DNA from: Bacillota bacterium
GTDB taxonomy: Bacteria > Bacillota > Bacilli > Paenibacillales > NBRC-103111
Length of the DNA: 64,000 bases
Direction of reading: 5' to 3'
Assembly: GCA_023386955.1 (NCBI GenBank)
Contig: JAEWIS010000008.1
Location: 1-64,000, forward strand
Both the position numbers and the translations under genes were made by a program. The notes beneath the pieces are model-generated. The model worked only from the letters and a program-made list of their open reading frames with translations. It searched no databases and was not told the origin of the DNA. Positions 1 to 9,232 of the stretch are shown piece after piece; the first letter of the stretch is position 1; every line of letters begins with the position of its first letter.

Positions 1-138
1 GTCCCATGGGCAGGTTACCTACGTGTTACTCACCCGTCCGCCGCTAGCTTGTCCCCGAAGGAACAAACCCGCTCGACTTGCATGTATTAGGCACGCCGCC
101 AGCGTTCGTCCTGAGCCAGGATCAAACTCTCCATAAAA
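1..138 (-). rRNA. rrs: 16S ribosomal RNA, 5' end (partial)
   Basis: The complement of the universal 27F priming site (CTGAGCCAGGATCAAACTCT) is at 111-130, followed leftward by the conserved GACGAACGCTGGCGGCGTGC region and the first variable loop. The gene runs on the minus strand and leaves the window at position 1, so only about 138 nt of the 5' end is present. The exact 5' end (near 136-140) is inferred from the usual distance to the 27F site. Confidence 0.97.
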
Positions 139-201
139 GTGGCCCCGAAGGACCGTTATGTTAGAGCTGATTAAAAGCTCATTTTCCCAATCTCTTGGGG
201 T

Positions 202-252
202 CCCCGTAAAGTACTTGGCTAGGCTACGAAAGCTTTGCTTCACTTTATGGGG
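202..252. repeat. 51-bp palindromic repeat, copy A (16S leader)
   Basis: The arms CCCCGTAAAGT and ACTTTATGGGG flank a loop containing CTACGAAAGC. A second copy of the same 51-bp length is at 28035-28085. Two stem positions differ between copies but stay paired (G-T/T-A here, C-G/A-T there), which supports a conserved fold. Here it lies in the transcribed leader between the rrn promoter and 16S, so it would be part of the pre-rRNA. Confidence 0.7.
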
Positions 253-355
253 CCGAAACGTTTGGCTTCATTATTTTGCTGCTCGTTGTTCAGTTTTCAA
301 GGAGCTAACTATTCATTATCAGCTTACTTCGCCAGCGTTTCACCGCCGGAATAAC

Positions 356-384
356 AATATATCATGTTCGACATATTTCGTCAA
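356..384 (-). promoter_or_regulatory. Sigma-A promoter of the rrn operon
   Basis: On the minus strand a TTGACG -35 (379-384) and a TATATT -10 (356-361) are separated by exactly 17 bp. An A/T-rich stretch upstream (about 388-410) looks like an UP element, as expected for an rRNA promoter. The leader to the 16S gene is about 210 nt and contains the palindrome at 202-252. Only this promoter was clear; a second tandem promoter cannot be excluded. Confidence 0.75.
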
Positions 385-503
385 GCATCTTTTTATATTG
401 TTTTTTTCACCGAAGAAGTGACAAGACATACCTTACCACATAGGTCCTAAGAATCGCAACCCCCATGCTGAAAGTTCCAATTTTCGAAATATTGAATCCT
501 ATA

Positions 504-547
504 AGAAAAAGCCTTCCAATTCACCAGACATCTTGGAAGGCTTTTCT
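504..547. terminator. Intrinsic terminator after the ABC exporter operon
   Basis: AAGCCTTCCAA and TTGGAAGGCTT form a strong stem flanked by A-rich and T-rich tracts. It starts five bases beyond the permease stop codon on the minus strand and could also stop plus-strand transcription coming from the rrn side. Confidence 0.85.
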
Positions 548-551
548 CTCC

Positions 552-1295
552 TTACTCCCACTTGAAAAACCGGACCGCCGCCATCGAGCATATAAGTGCC
601 AGACCCGCCATCACAGCGAGCGGAAGCAAAACACTCTCCGCCGGCAGACCTAAGGATGCTGCCTTCATCAGCTTGATGCCTTGGGTCAATGGAAGCACGT
701 CGGCGGCCTTTTGCAGCACACCGGGCATCACCTCATATGGAAGGGTTGCCCCCGAAAACACCAGCATCGGAAAATACAGTACACTGGCCCACACTCCCGC
801 TGTTTTGATATCAGACGCTGTCCCGCCTACCAATAAACCGATACTGTAAATAGAAAGCAGCACCAGCAGGTAAGCGCCCAGAAAGGTCAGCCAGCTGCCC
901 TCCATCCGGTATCCGAAAAACAGCGCCGCGGTGGCATACACCAGCACCAGCGAGATAACCGATGCAAGCGCATAAACGCTAACCTGGACCGCCAGTAGCA
1001 TAGACGGGCTTACCGGAGTGACCTTGAAGCGCTTGAGAATTTTTTTCTGCCGGTAATCCGATATCACTAATGGCAGCCCCATGACCCCTCCCGCACAAAC
1101 GGCAATCGCCGCCACCGCCCCGAAGGATTGCTCCAGAAACGAATAGTCAGCCCCCTCGAAGGCCGGCTTACTGCCGTATATAATCCCCAGGATCACCATC
1201 ACCACAACCGGCATGCAAATGGAGAAAATAAGCAAATCCATCCCCCGCAGCGCCAGCCTACACTCGGTCTTAAACAATGCTTTGAAGATCCGCAC
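552..1295 (-). CDS. ABC-2 type transporter permease
   Basis: A 247-residue integral membrane protein with about six hydrophobic segments, the first near residues 21-41 and the last near 222-240, typical of the ABC-2 exporter permease family. It starts with GTG at 1295 behind an AGGAGGTGA ribosome binding site and overlaps the end of the upstream ATPase gene by 26 bp, so the two are translationally coupled. With the ATPase it should form an exporter in the cytoplasmic membrane. The substrate is unknown; the nearby MerR-type regulator suggests a drug or toxic small molecule, but that is inference. Confidence 0.88.
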   Translation of the reverse strand: MRIFKALFKTECRLALRGMDLLIFSICMPVVVMVILGIIYGSKPAFEGADYSFLEQSFGAVAAIAVCAGGVMGLPLVISDYRQKKILKRFKVTPVSPSMLLAVQVSVYALASVISLVLVYATAALFFGYRMEGSWLTFLGAYLLVLLSIYSIGLLVGGTASDIKTAGVWASVLYFPMLVFSGATLPYEVMPGVLQKAADVLPLTQGIKLMKAASLGLPAESVLLPLAVMAGLALICSMAAVRFFKWE

Positions 1296-2016
1296 GTCCG
1301 GTCACCTCCTCATCCGTATACCACAAGTATGCATCCTCGAGGGTTTCGCAGGGACTCGAGGTGATGGCCTCCCGGACCGTTCCATAGAAAACCGTCTTGC
1401 CCTTTTTCAAAATCATCAAATGGTCGCACAATGCCTCTACTTCATCCATGAAATGGGAGGTCAGCAGGATGGTCAGCCCCCCAGTTTTCAGCTCGCTAAG
1501 ACATTGCCAGACATCCCGGCGTGCCCGGGCGTCCAATCCGGTAGTCAATTCGTCAAGAAACACCACCTCAGGATTAGGGATAAGAGCCAGCACAATAAAA
1601 AGCCGCTGCCTCTCCCCTCCCGACAGCTCGCTAACCAGGCTTGCGGCTTTGTCCGACAGACCGAACCTCTGCAGCAGGCTCCGGTAGTCCGCCGGGTTCC
1701 GGTAAAGCGCCCTAGTCATTCCGCACAGCTCGGCTACCTTGATTTTGTCCTGATACTTCGCCTCCTGGAACTGCACACCCACCCGTTCAAAAAGCCGCTT
1801 CCGGTCCTTCAGAGGGTCCATGCCCAACACCGAAACAGCCCCGGAATCGTAGCTTTTGGTGCCAAGGATACATTCAATGGCCGTGCTTTTTCCCGCACCA
1901 TTCGCCCCCAGCAATCCGAACACCTCCCCGCGTCGGACGGTAAAACCCAGATGTTCCACAGCCCGGACAGCGCCGTAGGATTTGCATAAACGCTCAATAT
2001 GGATAGTCGTTTCCAC
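1270..2016 (-). CDS. ABC transporter ATP-binding protein
   Basis: The 248-residue ATPase subunit shows a Walker A (GANGAGKS, Lys43), the ABC signature LSGGERQR, a Walker B ending in DELTTGLD and an H-loop in LTSHFMDE. I chose the GTG at 2016 because GAAGGAGGT stands just upstream; an in-frame ATG at 2058 has no comparable site. The DELTTGLD variant (Leu where most family members have Pro) is unusual but not disabling. It pairs with the overlapping ABC-2 permease. Control by the adjacent MerR gene is suggested by a motif repeated in front of both transcription units. Confidence 0.9.
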   Translation of the reverse strand: METTIHIERLCKSYGAVRAVEHLGFTVRRGEVFGLLGANGAGKSTAIECILGTKSYDSGAVSVLGMDPLKDRKRLFERVGVQFQEAKYQDKIKVAELCGMTRALYRNPADYRSLLQRFGLSDKAASLVSELSGGERQRLFIVLALIPNPEVVFLDELTTGLDARARRDVWQCLSELKTGGLTILLTSHFMDEVEALCDHLMILKKGKTVFYGTVREAITSSPCETLEDAYLWYTDEEVTGRADLQSIV

Positions 2017-2067
2017 CTGAAAACCTCCTTCTTTTTGCCGGCACAAAAAGAATAGCATTCAAGAAAT

Positions 2068-2090
2068 GTCTGGTGTTAAAGTGGAGGGTT
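2068..2090. promoter_or_regulatory. Repeated motif, copy a (before the ABC operon)
   Basis: A 23-bp motif running from GTCTGGTG to GTGGAGGGTT, with 21 of 23 bases identical to 2901-2923. It lies about 50 bp upstream of the ATPase start and inside the last codons and stop of the MerR gene. A regulator site is likely; a clean MerR-type dyad with 19-20 bp promoter spacing was not found. Confidence 0.5.
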
Positions 2091-2840
2091 GGGAGAAAAG
2101 GAAAGCTTCATCCGGTGCAGATGGGCCAGCATGGTATCCGCATTGCAGGCAGCGGCCTCCAGCGAGGTCAACAGGGTATCGCAGGCGGAGATAATTTCGT
2201 CGTCCTCCCGCGGCGTATTGATGGTCATGCGCAGGTCAGGCAGGGAAGCGCCGCCCGACAGGCCAGACAGCATACGCAGAATAGCGGACAGCGAATAATT
2301 GGCACCGCGAAGGGCGCGGATGATTTTAAGCCTCCGGAGATCTTCACCGGAATATACCCGGTACCCATTCTGCTTACGTTTCACGGTCAAGAGCCCATTC
2401 ATTTCCCAATTCCGCAAAGCGTCCATAGAAATGTTCAACTGTTTGGCAGTCTCCTGCCGCGTCAACGCTGTCCGGAATTCAGCCAGCCTGTGATCCGTGA
2501 GCAGCTCCTCCACCAACTGCACCGCCTCTTCAGCATGCCTCTGCTCCTCCCGGATTTGGCAGCGGTAAGCTTCCGCAATACGAATTGCCTCTATATAATC
2601 CTCCGCTGCCGAAGCTTTAATAATAGCGATGGTTTTTTTGCGGAGGCCGTTCTGCAGCACCTCAACAGCAAAGGCCATCCGGATCAGCTTCATCTGTTCC
2701 ATATGCAAATCGGTGAATAATCTGTAGCCGTTGGGCTGGCGTGAAGGCTTCGAAATAAATCCGAAGTTTTCATACAGCCGGACAGTATTGGGGTGAATCC
2801 CGTTAACACGGGCAAGCTCGACGGTTTTATAGCTGTTCAT
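2076..2840 (-). CDS. MerR-family regulator with two HTH domains
   Basis: The 254-residue protein has two MerR-like winged-helix segments: the N-terminal one contains NTVRLYENFGFISKP and PNGYRLF (about residues 17-43), the second contains DALRNWEMNGLL and NGYRVYSGEDL (about residues 140-168). Each is followed by a helical stretch. Most MerR proteins have one such domain and bind as dimers, so a tandem arrangement implies intramolecular pairing or recognition of two sites. The start has a GGAGGCG site. A near-identical 23-bp motif occurs upstream of this gene and upstream of the ABC operon, which suggests autoregulation and control of the exporter. The inducer is unknown. Confidence 0.85.
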   Translation of the reverse strand: MNSYKTVELARVNGIHPNTVRLYENFGFISKPSRQPNGYRLFTDLHMEQMKLIRMAFAVEVLQNGLRKKTIAIIKASAAEDYIEAIRIAEAYRCQIREEQRHAEEAVQLVEELLTDHRLAEFRTALTRQETAKQLNISMDALRNWEMNGLLTVKRKQNGYRVYSGEDLRRLKIIRALRGANYSLSAILRMLSGLSGGASLPDLRMTINTPREDDEIISACDTLLTSLEAAACNADTMLAHLHRMKLSFSPNPPL

Positions 2841-2900
2841 TAGTAATCGCCTCCGGGGCTAAGCTAAGGTTCGTTACGTCTATTGTACCGCCCGCCCCAA

Positions 2901-2923
2901 GTCTGGTGCTATAGTGGAGGGTT
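2901..2923. promoter_or_regulatory. Repeated motif, copy b (before the MerR gene)
   Basis: Second copy of the 23-bp motif at 2068-2090, differing at two positions. It lies about 60 bp upstream of the MerR gene start and about 105 bp upstream of the divergent SASP-like gene. It is the probable autoregulatory site, inferred from its duplication. Confidence 0.5.
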
Positions 2924-2943
2924 TTCGTTTACTCGCCAACCCG

Positions 2944-2975
2944 GTATGAACCGGGGAGAATGGACAAACACTATG
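2944..2975 (+). promoter_or_regulatory. Possible sigma-G promoter of the SASP-like gene
   Basis: GTATGAA (2944-2950) fits the sigma-G -35 pattern and CACTATG (2969-2975) is an imperfect CATnnTA -10, with 18 bp between them. The position, about 50 bp upstream of the SASP-like start, is right for a forespore gene. The -10 has two mismatches, so this is tentative. Confidence 0.35.
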
Positions 2976-3026
2976 GTCAGCACCCATCTTCCCCATCCCA
3001 AATTTGAATGAAAGCGGGGCAACATT

Positions 3027-3317
3027 ATGGGCAGACGTAAAAGCAGACAATATGCCTACCCTGTTTCGCCTTCGGCCATCAACGCCTTCAAAGCCGATGT
3101 GATGAGGCAGGAGGGGTATGCGGTCAACCTGCAGGAACCGGACCAGGTCAAATTCGAGGTCGCCCAATCCATGGGCATCCCGCTCTCCCAAGGGGACAAC
3201 GGCCAGCTAAAAACCGAGGATGCCGGACGGATCGGCGGCAAAATCGGAGGCGCCATGGTCAAGGAAATGATCCGGATGGCGCAGCAGCATCTGGCGGAGA
3301 AGCAAAGAATCCGTTAG
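3027..3317 (+). CDS. Alpha/beta-type small acid-soluble spore protein-like
   Basis: The 96-residue protein carries the two conserved alpha/beta-SASP blocks: KFEVAQSMGIPL (about residues 46-57), which corresponds to the GPR protease cleavage region, and GRIGGKIGGAMVKEMIRMAQ (about 71-90). These proteins coat spore DNA and protect it against UV and heat. Family members are usually 60-75 residues; here an N-terminal extension beginning GRRKSRQYAYP adds a basic segment. It is expected to be made in the forespore under sigma-G, and a weak candidate promoter is present. Homology is clear, but it is diverged from the major SASPs and could be a minor one. Confidence 0.85.
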   Translation: MGRRKSRQYAYPVSPSAINAFKADVMRQEGYAVNLQEPDQVKFEVAQSMGIPLSQGDNGQLKTEDAGRIGGKIGGAMVKEMIRMAQQHLAEKQRIR

Positions 3318-3330
3318 CGGAAGGATAATC

Positions 3331-3375
3331 AAACAAAAGACCTTTCCCCTGTTTATGGAGAAAGGTCTTGTTTGT
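3331..3375. terminator. Bidirectional terminator
   Basis: The stem CAAAAGACCTTTC / GAAAGGTCTTGTTTG is flanked by A- and T-rich sequence. It lies between the convergent SASP-like gene and pdhD and can serve both. Confidence 0.85.
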
Positions 3376-3389
3376 GTTTAGCAATGCAT

Positions 3390-4802
3390 TTATTTGTTGA
3401 TTTGGTGAATCGCCTGGCCCAATGCGCCTTCGGCGGCTTCCATGACCATCTCGGCCAATGTGGGGTGGGCATGGATGGTTAACGCGATATCCTCCAAAGT
3501 GGCCCCCATTTCGATGGCCAGCCCAATCTCGGCAATCAGGTTGGAGGCTTCCGGACCTACCACCTGCGCACCCAGCACCAGGCCGGTTTTCTTGTCGCCA
3601 ACTACCTTAACAAAGCCTTCCGCACTCCCCAGCGAAAGCGCGCGGCCATTAGCGGCATACGGGAACTTGCCGATGGCGACCTCGTAGCCTTCCTTTTTAG
3701 CCTCAGTTTCGCTTAAGCCGACACCGGCGATTTCCGGGTCGGAGAAGACGACAGCAGGCATGGCCTTGTAATCCACCACGCTGGGGTGCCCGGCGATGGC
3801 TTCCGCAGCAACTTTTCCTTCATAAGAAGCTTTATGGGCCAGGGCGGGCCCTGCCACAATATCACCGATGGCATAAATATGGGGGACGCTGGTTTGACCC
3901 TTTTCGTCCACCTCAATATATCCACGTTCCGTAAGCTTCATATCCACGATCTCCAGACCCAGCTCATCCGTATTGGGACGGCGGCCTACGGTTACCAGCA
4001 CATATTCTGCCGTTGCCTGCCGTTCCTCCCCGTTAACGGTATAGGTAACCGTCACGGATTTCTCCGAGGTCTGGGCAGATTTCGCCATGGCTCCGGTTTC
4101 GATGACTGCGCCGGCCTTTTGTAGCTTTTTGGCCACCAGAGAGGAGAATTCCTTCTCGAAGCCCGGCAGGATGGCGTCGGAGCCCTCCAGAATGGTCAGC
4201 TTGGAGCCGAACTTGGAGAAGGTCTGGCCCAGCTCGATGCCGATGTAGCCGCCGCCGATGACGATCAGGCTCTCGGGAACATGGTCCAGGCTCAACGCGC
4301 CTGTGGAATCGAGAATCCGGTCCCCGAAGGGGAAGGTCTTCAGCTCGATAGGCCGGGAGCCTGTGGCGATAATACAATCCACAAAGCGGTACCGGGCGCT
4401 GTCATAGCCGCTGACCACCCGGACCTCATTGGGGCTCATAAAAAGAACCTCGCCGGAGAGAATCTCCACCTTATTCCCCTTCAAAAGCCCGCCAACACCA
4501 CCGGTGAGCTTCTTGACGATGCCGCCTTTCCATTCCTGGACCTTGGCGAAATCGACGGAAACCCCCTCAGCCTTGATTCCCATCGTGTCGCCGTGCTGAA
4601 CGGCCTCCAGATGATGGGCTGCCGAAATCAGCGCTTTGGAGGGGATACATCCGCGATTCAGGCAAACGCCCCCTACCTCGGCTTTATCCACAATGGTCAC
4701 CTTCCGGCCCAATTGGGCGGCGCGGATAGCCGCCACATAACCGCCGGGACCGGCGCCGATCACCAGTACATCAATATCCGTGGTAAATTCTCCAACAACC
4801 AT
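3390..4802 (-). CDS. pdhD: Dihydrolipoyl dehydrogenase (E3) of pyruvate dehydrogenase
   Basis: The 470-residue FAD-dependent E3 reoxidises dihydrolipoamide with NAD+. The N-terminal FAD-binding motif is [17 protein letters not shown] (about 16-32) and the redox-active disulfide is Cys47/Cys52 in [16 protein letters not shown] central NAD-binding motif ([10 protein letters not shown]) and the C-terminal HAHPTLAE catalytic His-Glu are present. It follows pdhC by 4 bp and has its own GGAGGTG site, so it is the last gene of pdhABCD. A second E3 (lpdV) at 30229-31650 serves the branched-chain complex. The family, length and position all agree. Confidence 0.96.
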   Translation of the reverse strand: MVVGEFTTDIDVLVIGAGPGGYVAAIRAAQLGRKVTIVDKAEVGGVCLNRGCIPSKALISAAHHLEAVQHGDTMGIKAEGVSVDFAKVQEWKGGIVKKLTGGVGGLLKGNKVEILSGEVLFMSPNEVRVVSGYDSARYRFVDCIIATGSRPIELKTFPFGDRILDSTGALSLDHVPESLIVIGGGYIGIELGQTFSKFGSKLTILEGSDAILPGFEKEFSSLVAKKLQKAGAVIETGAMAKSAQTSEKSVTVTYTVNGEERQATAEYVLVTVGRRPNTDELGLEIVDMKLTERGYIEVDEKGQTSVPHIYAIGDIVAGPALAHKASYEGKVAAEAIAGHPSVVDYKAMPAVVFSDPEIAGVGLSETEAKKEGYEVAIGKFPYAANGRALSLGSAEGFVKVVGDKKTGLVLGAQVVGPEASNLIAEIGLAIEMGATLEDIALTIHAHPTLAEMVMEAAEGALGQAIHQINK

Positions 4803-4806
4803 CGCC

Positions 4807-6123
4807 TTACACCTCCATAACCAGCAGCTCGGGATCGGACAACAGCTGCTTGATGAGATTCACTGCATGCTGGGCCGTAGCCCCGTCGATCAAACGGTGG
4901 TCGAAGCTCAGGGACAAGGCCATCACATCCCCGATAGCAAGTGCGCCGTCACGGACCACCGGCTTCTGGGCAATCCGTCCGGTGCCCAGGATGGCCACCT
5001 CCGGCCAGTTGATGACTGGGGTGAAGAATTGTCCGCCGGCTGAGCCGATATTGGTGATGGAGAAGGTGCTGCCCTTCATTTCCGCAGGGGAGAGCTTGCC
5101 CTCTCTGGCCTTGACAGCCAGCTCGCTGATTTCGGCGGCAATGGTCCACATGCTCTTGCGGTCGGCATTGGTCACCACCGGCACAATGAGCCCGTTATCG
5201 GTATCCGTAGCGATACCCACGTGGAAGTTCTTTTTATATACAATTTCACTGCGCTCGTCGTCGATGGAAGCGTTCAAAGCAGGGTACTGCTTCAGAGCAG
5301 CCACTACAGCCTTCACGATAAAAGGCAGATAAGTCAGCTTGACGCCTTTTTTCTCGGCAATGGGCTTCAGCCGCTGGCGGAAGGCCACCAGCTTGGATAC
5401 ATCCACCTCGTCCATAACGGTTACGTGAGGAGCCGTATACACCGACTTGGCCATCGCTTGGGCGATAATCTTGCGGACACCCTTCAGAGGCACACGCTCC
5501 TCCGCTGCGTCAGCTACGGCCGGAGCCGCCGATGCAGCAGGCGCAGCGCCTTGGGCTGCCGGGGCTGCCACACTTGCAGCCTCCGCTGCTGCGGGTGCTG
5601 CCGTTTGGCCAACGCCGGAGGCGGCTGCTGTAACATCCTCGCGAGTGATCCGGCCGTTTTTGCCGGAGCCCTGAAGGCGGGTCAAATCTACACCTTGTTC
5701 CCGGGCGAACTTGCGCACGCCGGGAGTAGCCATTACGTGGCGCCGGTCCTGAACAGGCGCCGAAGCCGCCACAGCAGCAGGTGCCGCAGATGCAGTTGGA
5801 ACTTGTGCTGCCGCAGGCACCGGGTTTTCAGGCGTGGCTGCAGGTGCTGCTGCAGCTTCAGGAGCAGGAGCCGTACCTTCGCCCTCCACCTCGAATACAG
5901 CCACTATATCGCCCACATGGGCAACACTGCCTTCTGCCGCTTTTACCTCCAGTACCTTCCCCGAAATAGGGGCAGGCACCTCAACCACTGCTTTATCGTT
6001 CTGGACCTCCATCATAACCTGGTCCTCTTCCAGCTTGTCTCCGGCCTTAATATGCCACTTTACAATTTCACCCTCATGAAGACCTTCCCCCAGCTCGGGG
6101 AACCGGTATTCGAATAGCGCCAT
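4807..6123 (-). CDS. pdhC: Dihydrolipoamide acetyltransferase (E2) of pyruvate dehydrogenase
   Basis: The 438-residue E2 core transfers the acetyl group from lipoamide to CoA. It has one N-terminal lipoyl domain with the modified lysine at Lys44 in [10 protein letters not shown], an Ala/Pro-rich linker, a peripheral-subunit-binding domain ([16 protein letters not shown], about 130-146), a second Ala-rich linker and a catalytic domain ending in [13 protein letters not shown], which holds the HxxxDG motif. AAGGAGGG precedes the ATG. It lies between pdhB and pdhD. The lipoyl lysine is a substrate for the LipL-like enzyme encoded just downstream. Confidence 0.96.
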   Translation of the reverse strand: MALFEYRFPELGEGLHEGEIVKWHIKAGDKLEEDQVMMEVQNDKAVVEVPAPISGKVLEVKAAEGSVAHVGDIVAVFEVEGEGTAPAPEAAAAPAATPENPVPAAAQVPTASAAPAAVAASAPVQDRRHVMATPGVRKFAREQGVDLTRLQGSGKNGRITREDVTAAASGVGQTAAPAAAEAASVAAPAAQGAAPAASAAPAVADAAEERVPLKGVRKIIAQAMAKSVYTAPHVTVMDEVDVSKLVAFRQRLKPIAEKKGVKLTYLPFIVKAVVAALKQYPALNASIDDERSEIVYKKNFHVGIATDTDNGLIVPVVTNADRKSMWTIAAEISELAVKAREGKLSPAEMKGSTFSITNIGSAGGQFFTPVINWPEVAILGTGRIAQKPVVRDGALAIGDVMALSLSFDHRLIDGATAQHAVNLIKQLLSDPELLVMEV

Positions 6124-6139
6124 CGTTAAACCCTCCTTT

Positions 6140-7120
6140 CTAGAAATCGAGAACCGTATTCATACCCGCCAGCACTCTGGCAGGATCAGGCAGCCACTTA
6201 TCCTCAATCTGGCCGAATGCAAACACCGTATCCGGAGCGGTTACCCGGATAACCGGCGCCTCCAGCTGGAGAATCGCTTTTTCGTTGATTCTGGCGATAA
6301 TTTCCGCCGCGGCTCCAGCAGAACGCTGAGCCTCCTGAACAACCACCACACGGCCCGTTTTATTAACGGAAGCCAGAATAGTGTCGGTATCCAAAGGTAC
6401 GAGGGAGCGCAAATCGATGACCTCGGCCTTGGCACCTCTGGTTTTCTCCAGCTCCTCAGCCGCCTTCACCGCCGTATGCACCATCGCGCCATACGCCAGC
6501 ACCGTTACATCGGTGCCTTCCCGGACCACGTTGGCTTTACCGATGGGAACGGTATATTCCCCTTCCGGGACCTCCCCCCGGAAGCCGCGGTACAGCTTCA
6601 GATGCTCCATAAAAAATACCGGATCATTATCGCGGATAGCGCTGATTAAGAGCCCCTTGGCATCATAGGGATTGGAGGGGACAACCACCTTCAGCCCGGG
6701 AGTCTGCATAAACAGTCCTTCCAAGCTGTCCGTATGAAGCTCAGGAGCCTTAACGCCTCCGCCGAAGGGAGTCCGGAACACAATGGGGGCATTGTAACGT
6801 CCGCCTGAGCGGTACCGGAGGCGGGAAGCCTGGGCGCTGATAGAATCCATTACTTCGAAAACAAATCCGATAAACTGGATTTCCGCAATGGGACGGAAGC
6901 CTTGAACGCTAAGCCCTACCGCCAGCCCTCCGATTCCCGATTCCGCCAAAGGAGTATCGAATACCCGCTCTTCCCCAAATTCCTTCTGAAGCCCTTCTGT
7001 TGCCCGGAAAACGCCGCCGACGCGGCCTACATCCTCACCAAACACCAGCACGTTGGAATCTCTCGCCAATTCAACCCGCATGGCGTCGGTTATCGCTTGA
7101 ATCATTGTCATCTGCGCCAT
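6140..7120 (-). CDS. pdhB: Pyruvate dehydrogenase E1 component, beta subunit
   Basis: The 326-residue E1-beta pairs with PdhA to bind thiamine diphosphate and decarboxylate pyruvate. Recognisable blocks are [31 protein letters not shown] and the C-terminal [15 protein letters not shown] region. A GGGAG site precedes the ATG. It is closely related to BkdAB (28092-29072), but its position between pdhA and pdhC, next to an E2 with the PDH-type domain order, fixes the assignment. The 39-bp gap to pdhA and 16-bp gap to pdhC indicate one transcript. Confidence 0.95.
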   Translation of the reverse strand: MAQMTMIQAITDAMRVELARDSNVLVFGEDVGRVGGVFRATEGLQKEFGEERVFDTPLAESGIGGLAVGLSVQGFRPIAEIQFIGFVFEVMDSISAQASRLRYRSGGRYNAPIVFRTPFGGGVKAPELHTDSLEGLFMQTPGLKVVVPSNPYDAKGLLISAIRDNDPVFFMEHLKLYRGFRGEVPEGEYTVPIGKANVVREGTDVTVLAYGAMVHTAVKAAEELEKTRGAKAEVIDLRSLVPLDTDTILASVNKTGRVVVVQEAQRSAGAAAEIIARINEKAILQLEAPVIRVTAPDTVFAFGQIEDKWLPDPARVLAGMNTVLDF

Positions 7121-7159
7121 ATTGTTTCTCCCGTCCTTTCCGCCGATAGTCGGTCTATG

Positions 7160-8278
<1,119 letters not shown>

Positions 8279-8375
8279 ATAAGACCGCCTTTACCCCATT
8301 CTAAGACATCCTGCGAAGAAAAACGAATTTTTCGAGGTATTTTCTGAAAAAAGACAAAAATATATAACTTTTTAC

Positions 8376-9212
8376 TTAATCATGGTCATATCTTCGTTTC
8401 AATTCATCCCTCATGCTATCCAATTCTGGACGTTTTACTAAGTCAAAAGTCCCGGTCCCATCTTTGCCGGCCGCTTCCTCCGCCCCCAGCAGCTTCCGCA
8501 AGCTATCCACAAAATCCTCTGCCGAAGGAACTCCCGCCAGTTCCTGGAGACTGGCCATGCTGTCCGGCACCACCCCGGGATCATCCGTATGGGAAGCCCC
8601 GCCCGTGGCCTCCTTGTAGAACCGCTGCGCCAGCTGCCCCCTCGCCTCTCCGCTGCCTTCCACCAGAACAAAAGCGGAGATCACACATGCCTTTAGCTGC
8701 CGCCGCTGGGCAATGCCGCAAAACTTCCGCCCGGACAAGGCCAGATCATAATCACCCGGACAGAAGGAACCCCGGATTTCCCCCGCCTGCACCTCACTGC
8801 TCCAAGGTTTGACCGCATCGGCAATCAGCTTCGCCATCAAGCGGAATTCCTGGTGGAAATCCATTCTTGCCCCCTGTACATAAGGGAGTACCAGCGAGAT
8901 ATTGACCACTCCCGAATCCAGCGGAACCGCAGCTCCTCCGGAGTTCCGGACCCCAACGGAGAAGCCCTCCTGGCGGAGGGTCTCCATGGCTTTTCCGGCA
9001 TAGGGAAGCCGGCGGTCCCTTAATCCCAGCACCAATGCCCGGGGATGGCGCCAGATCCGCACCAAAGGGGGAAGCTCCCCGCTCCCTGTCTTCCGGCAGG
9101 CCACCTCGTCCCAAGCAAAAGCATCGGTCACGTCCGCCGACGGCTCCACTAACGGCTGCTCAATCAGAACAGGACGGGTCAGACTCGGAAAACGCTCCAT
9201 AAAACCGTTCAT
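8376..9212 (-). CDS. lipL: Octanoyl-[GcvH]:protein N-octanoyltransferase (LipL type)
   Basis: The 278-residue member of the lipoate ligase/octanoyltransferase superfamily has RNSGGAAVPLDSGVVNISL and GSFCPGDYDLALSGRKFCGIAQRR. The Cys in SFCPGDYD matches the nucleophile region of LipL, which moves octanoyl groups from GcvH to E2 lipoyl domains. It is encoded 142 bp beyond pdhA's start on its upstream side, on the same strand, so it feeds the complex encoded next to it. The start at 9212 has only a modest GATGAAGG site; an in-frame ATG at 9200 is an alternative. LplA or LipM activity is less likely. Confidence 0.85.
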   Translation of the reverse strand: MNGFMERFPSLTRPVLIEQPLVEPSADVTDAFAWDEVACRKTGSGELPPLVRIWRHPRALVLGLRDRRLPYAGKAMETLRQEGFSVGVRNSGGAAVPLDSGVVNISLVLPYVQGARMDFHQEFRLMAKLIADAVKPWSSEVQAGEIRGSFCPGDYDLALSGRKFCGIAQRRQLKACVISAFVLVEGSGEARGQLAQRFYKEATGGASHTDDPGVVPDSMASLQELAGVPSAEDFVDSLRKLLGAEEAAGKDGTGTFDLVKRPELDSMRDELKRRYDHD

Positions 9213-9232
9213 CCTTCATCCGCCGCCTTTCC

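Noticed and set aside
5221..6117. Long plus-strand open frames opposite pdhC
   Set aside because: They are antisense shadows of the Ala/Pro-rich linkers; composition is biased and no start site or family is seen.
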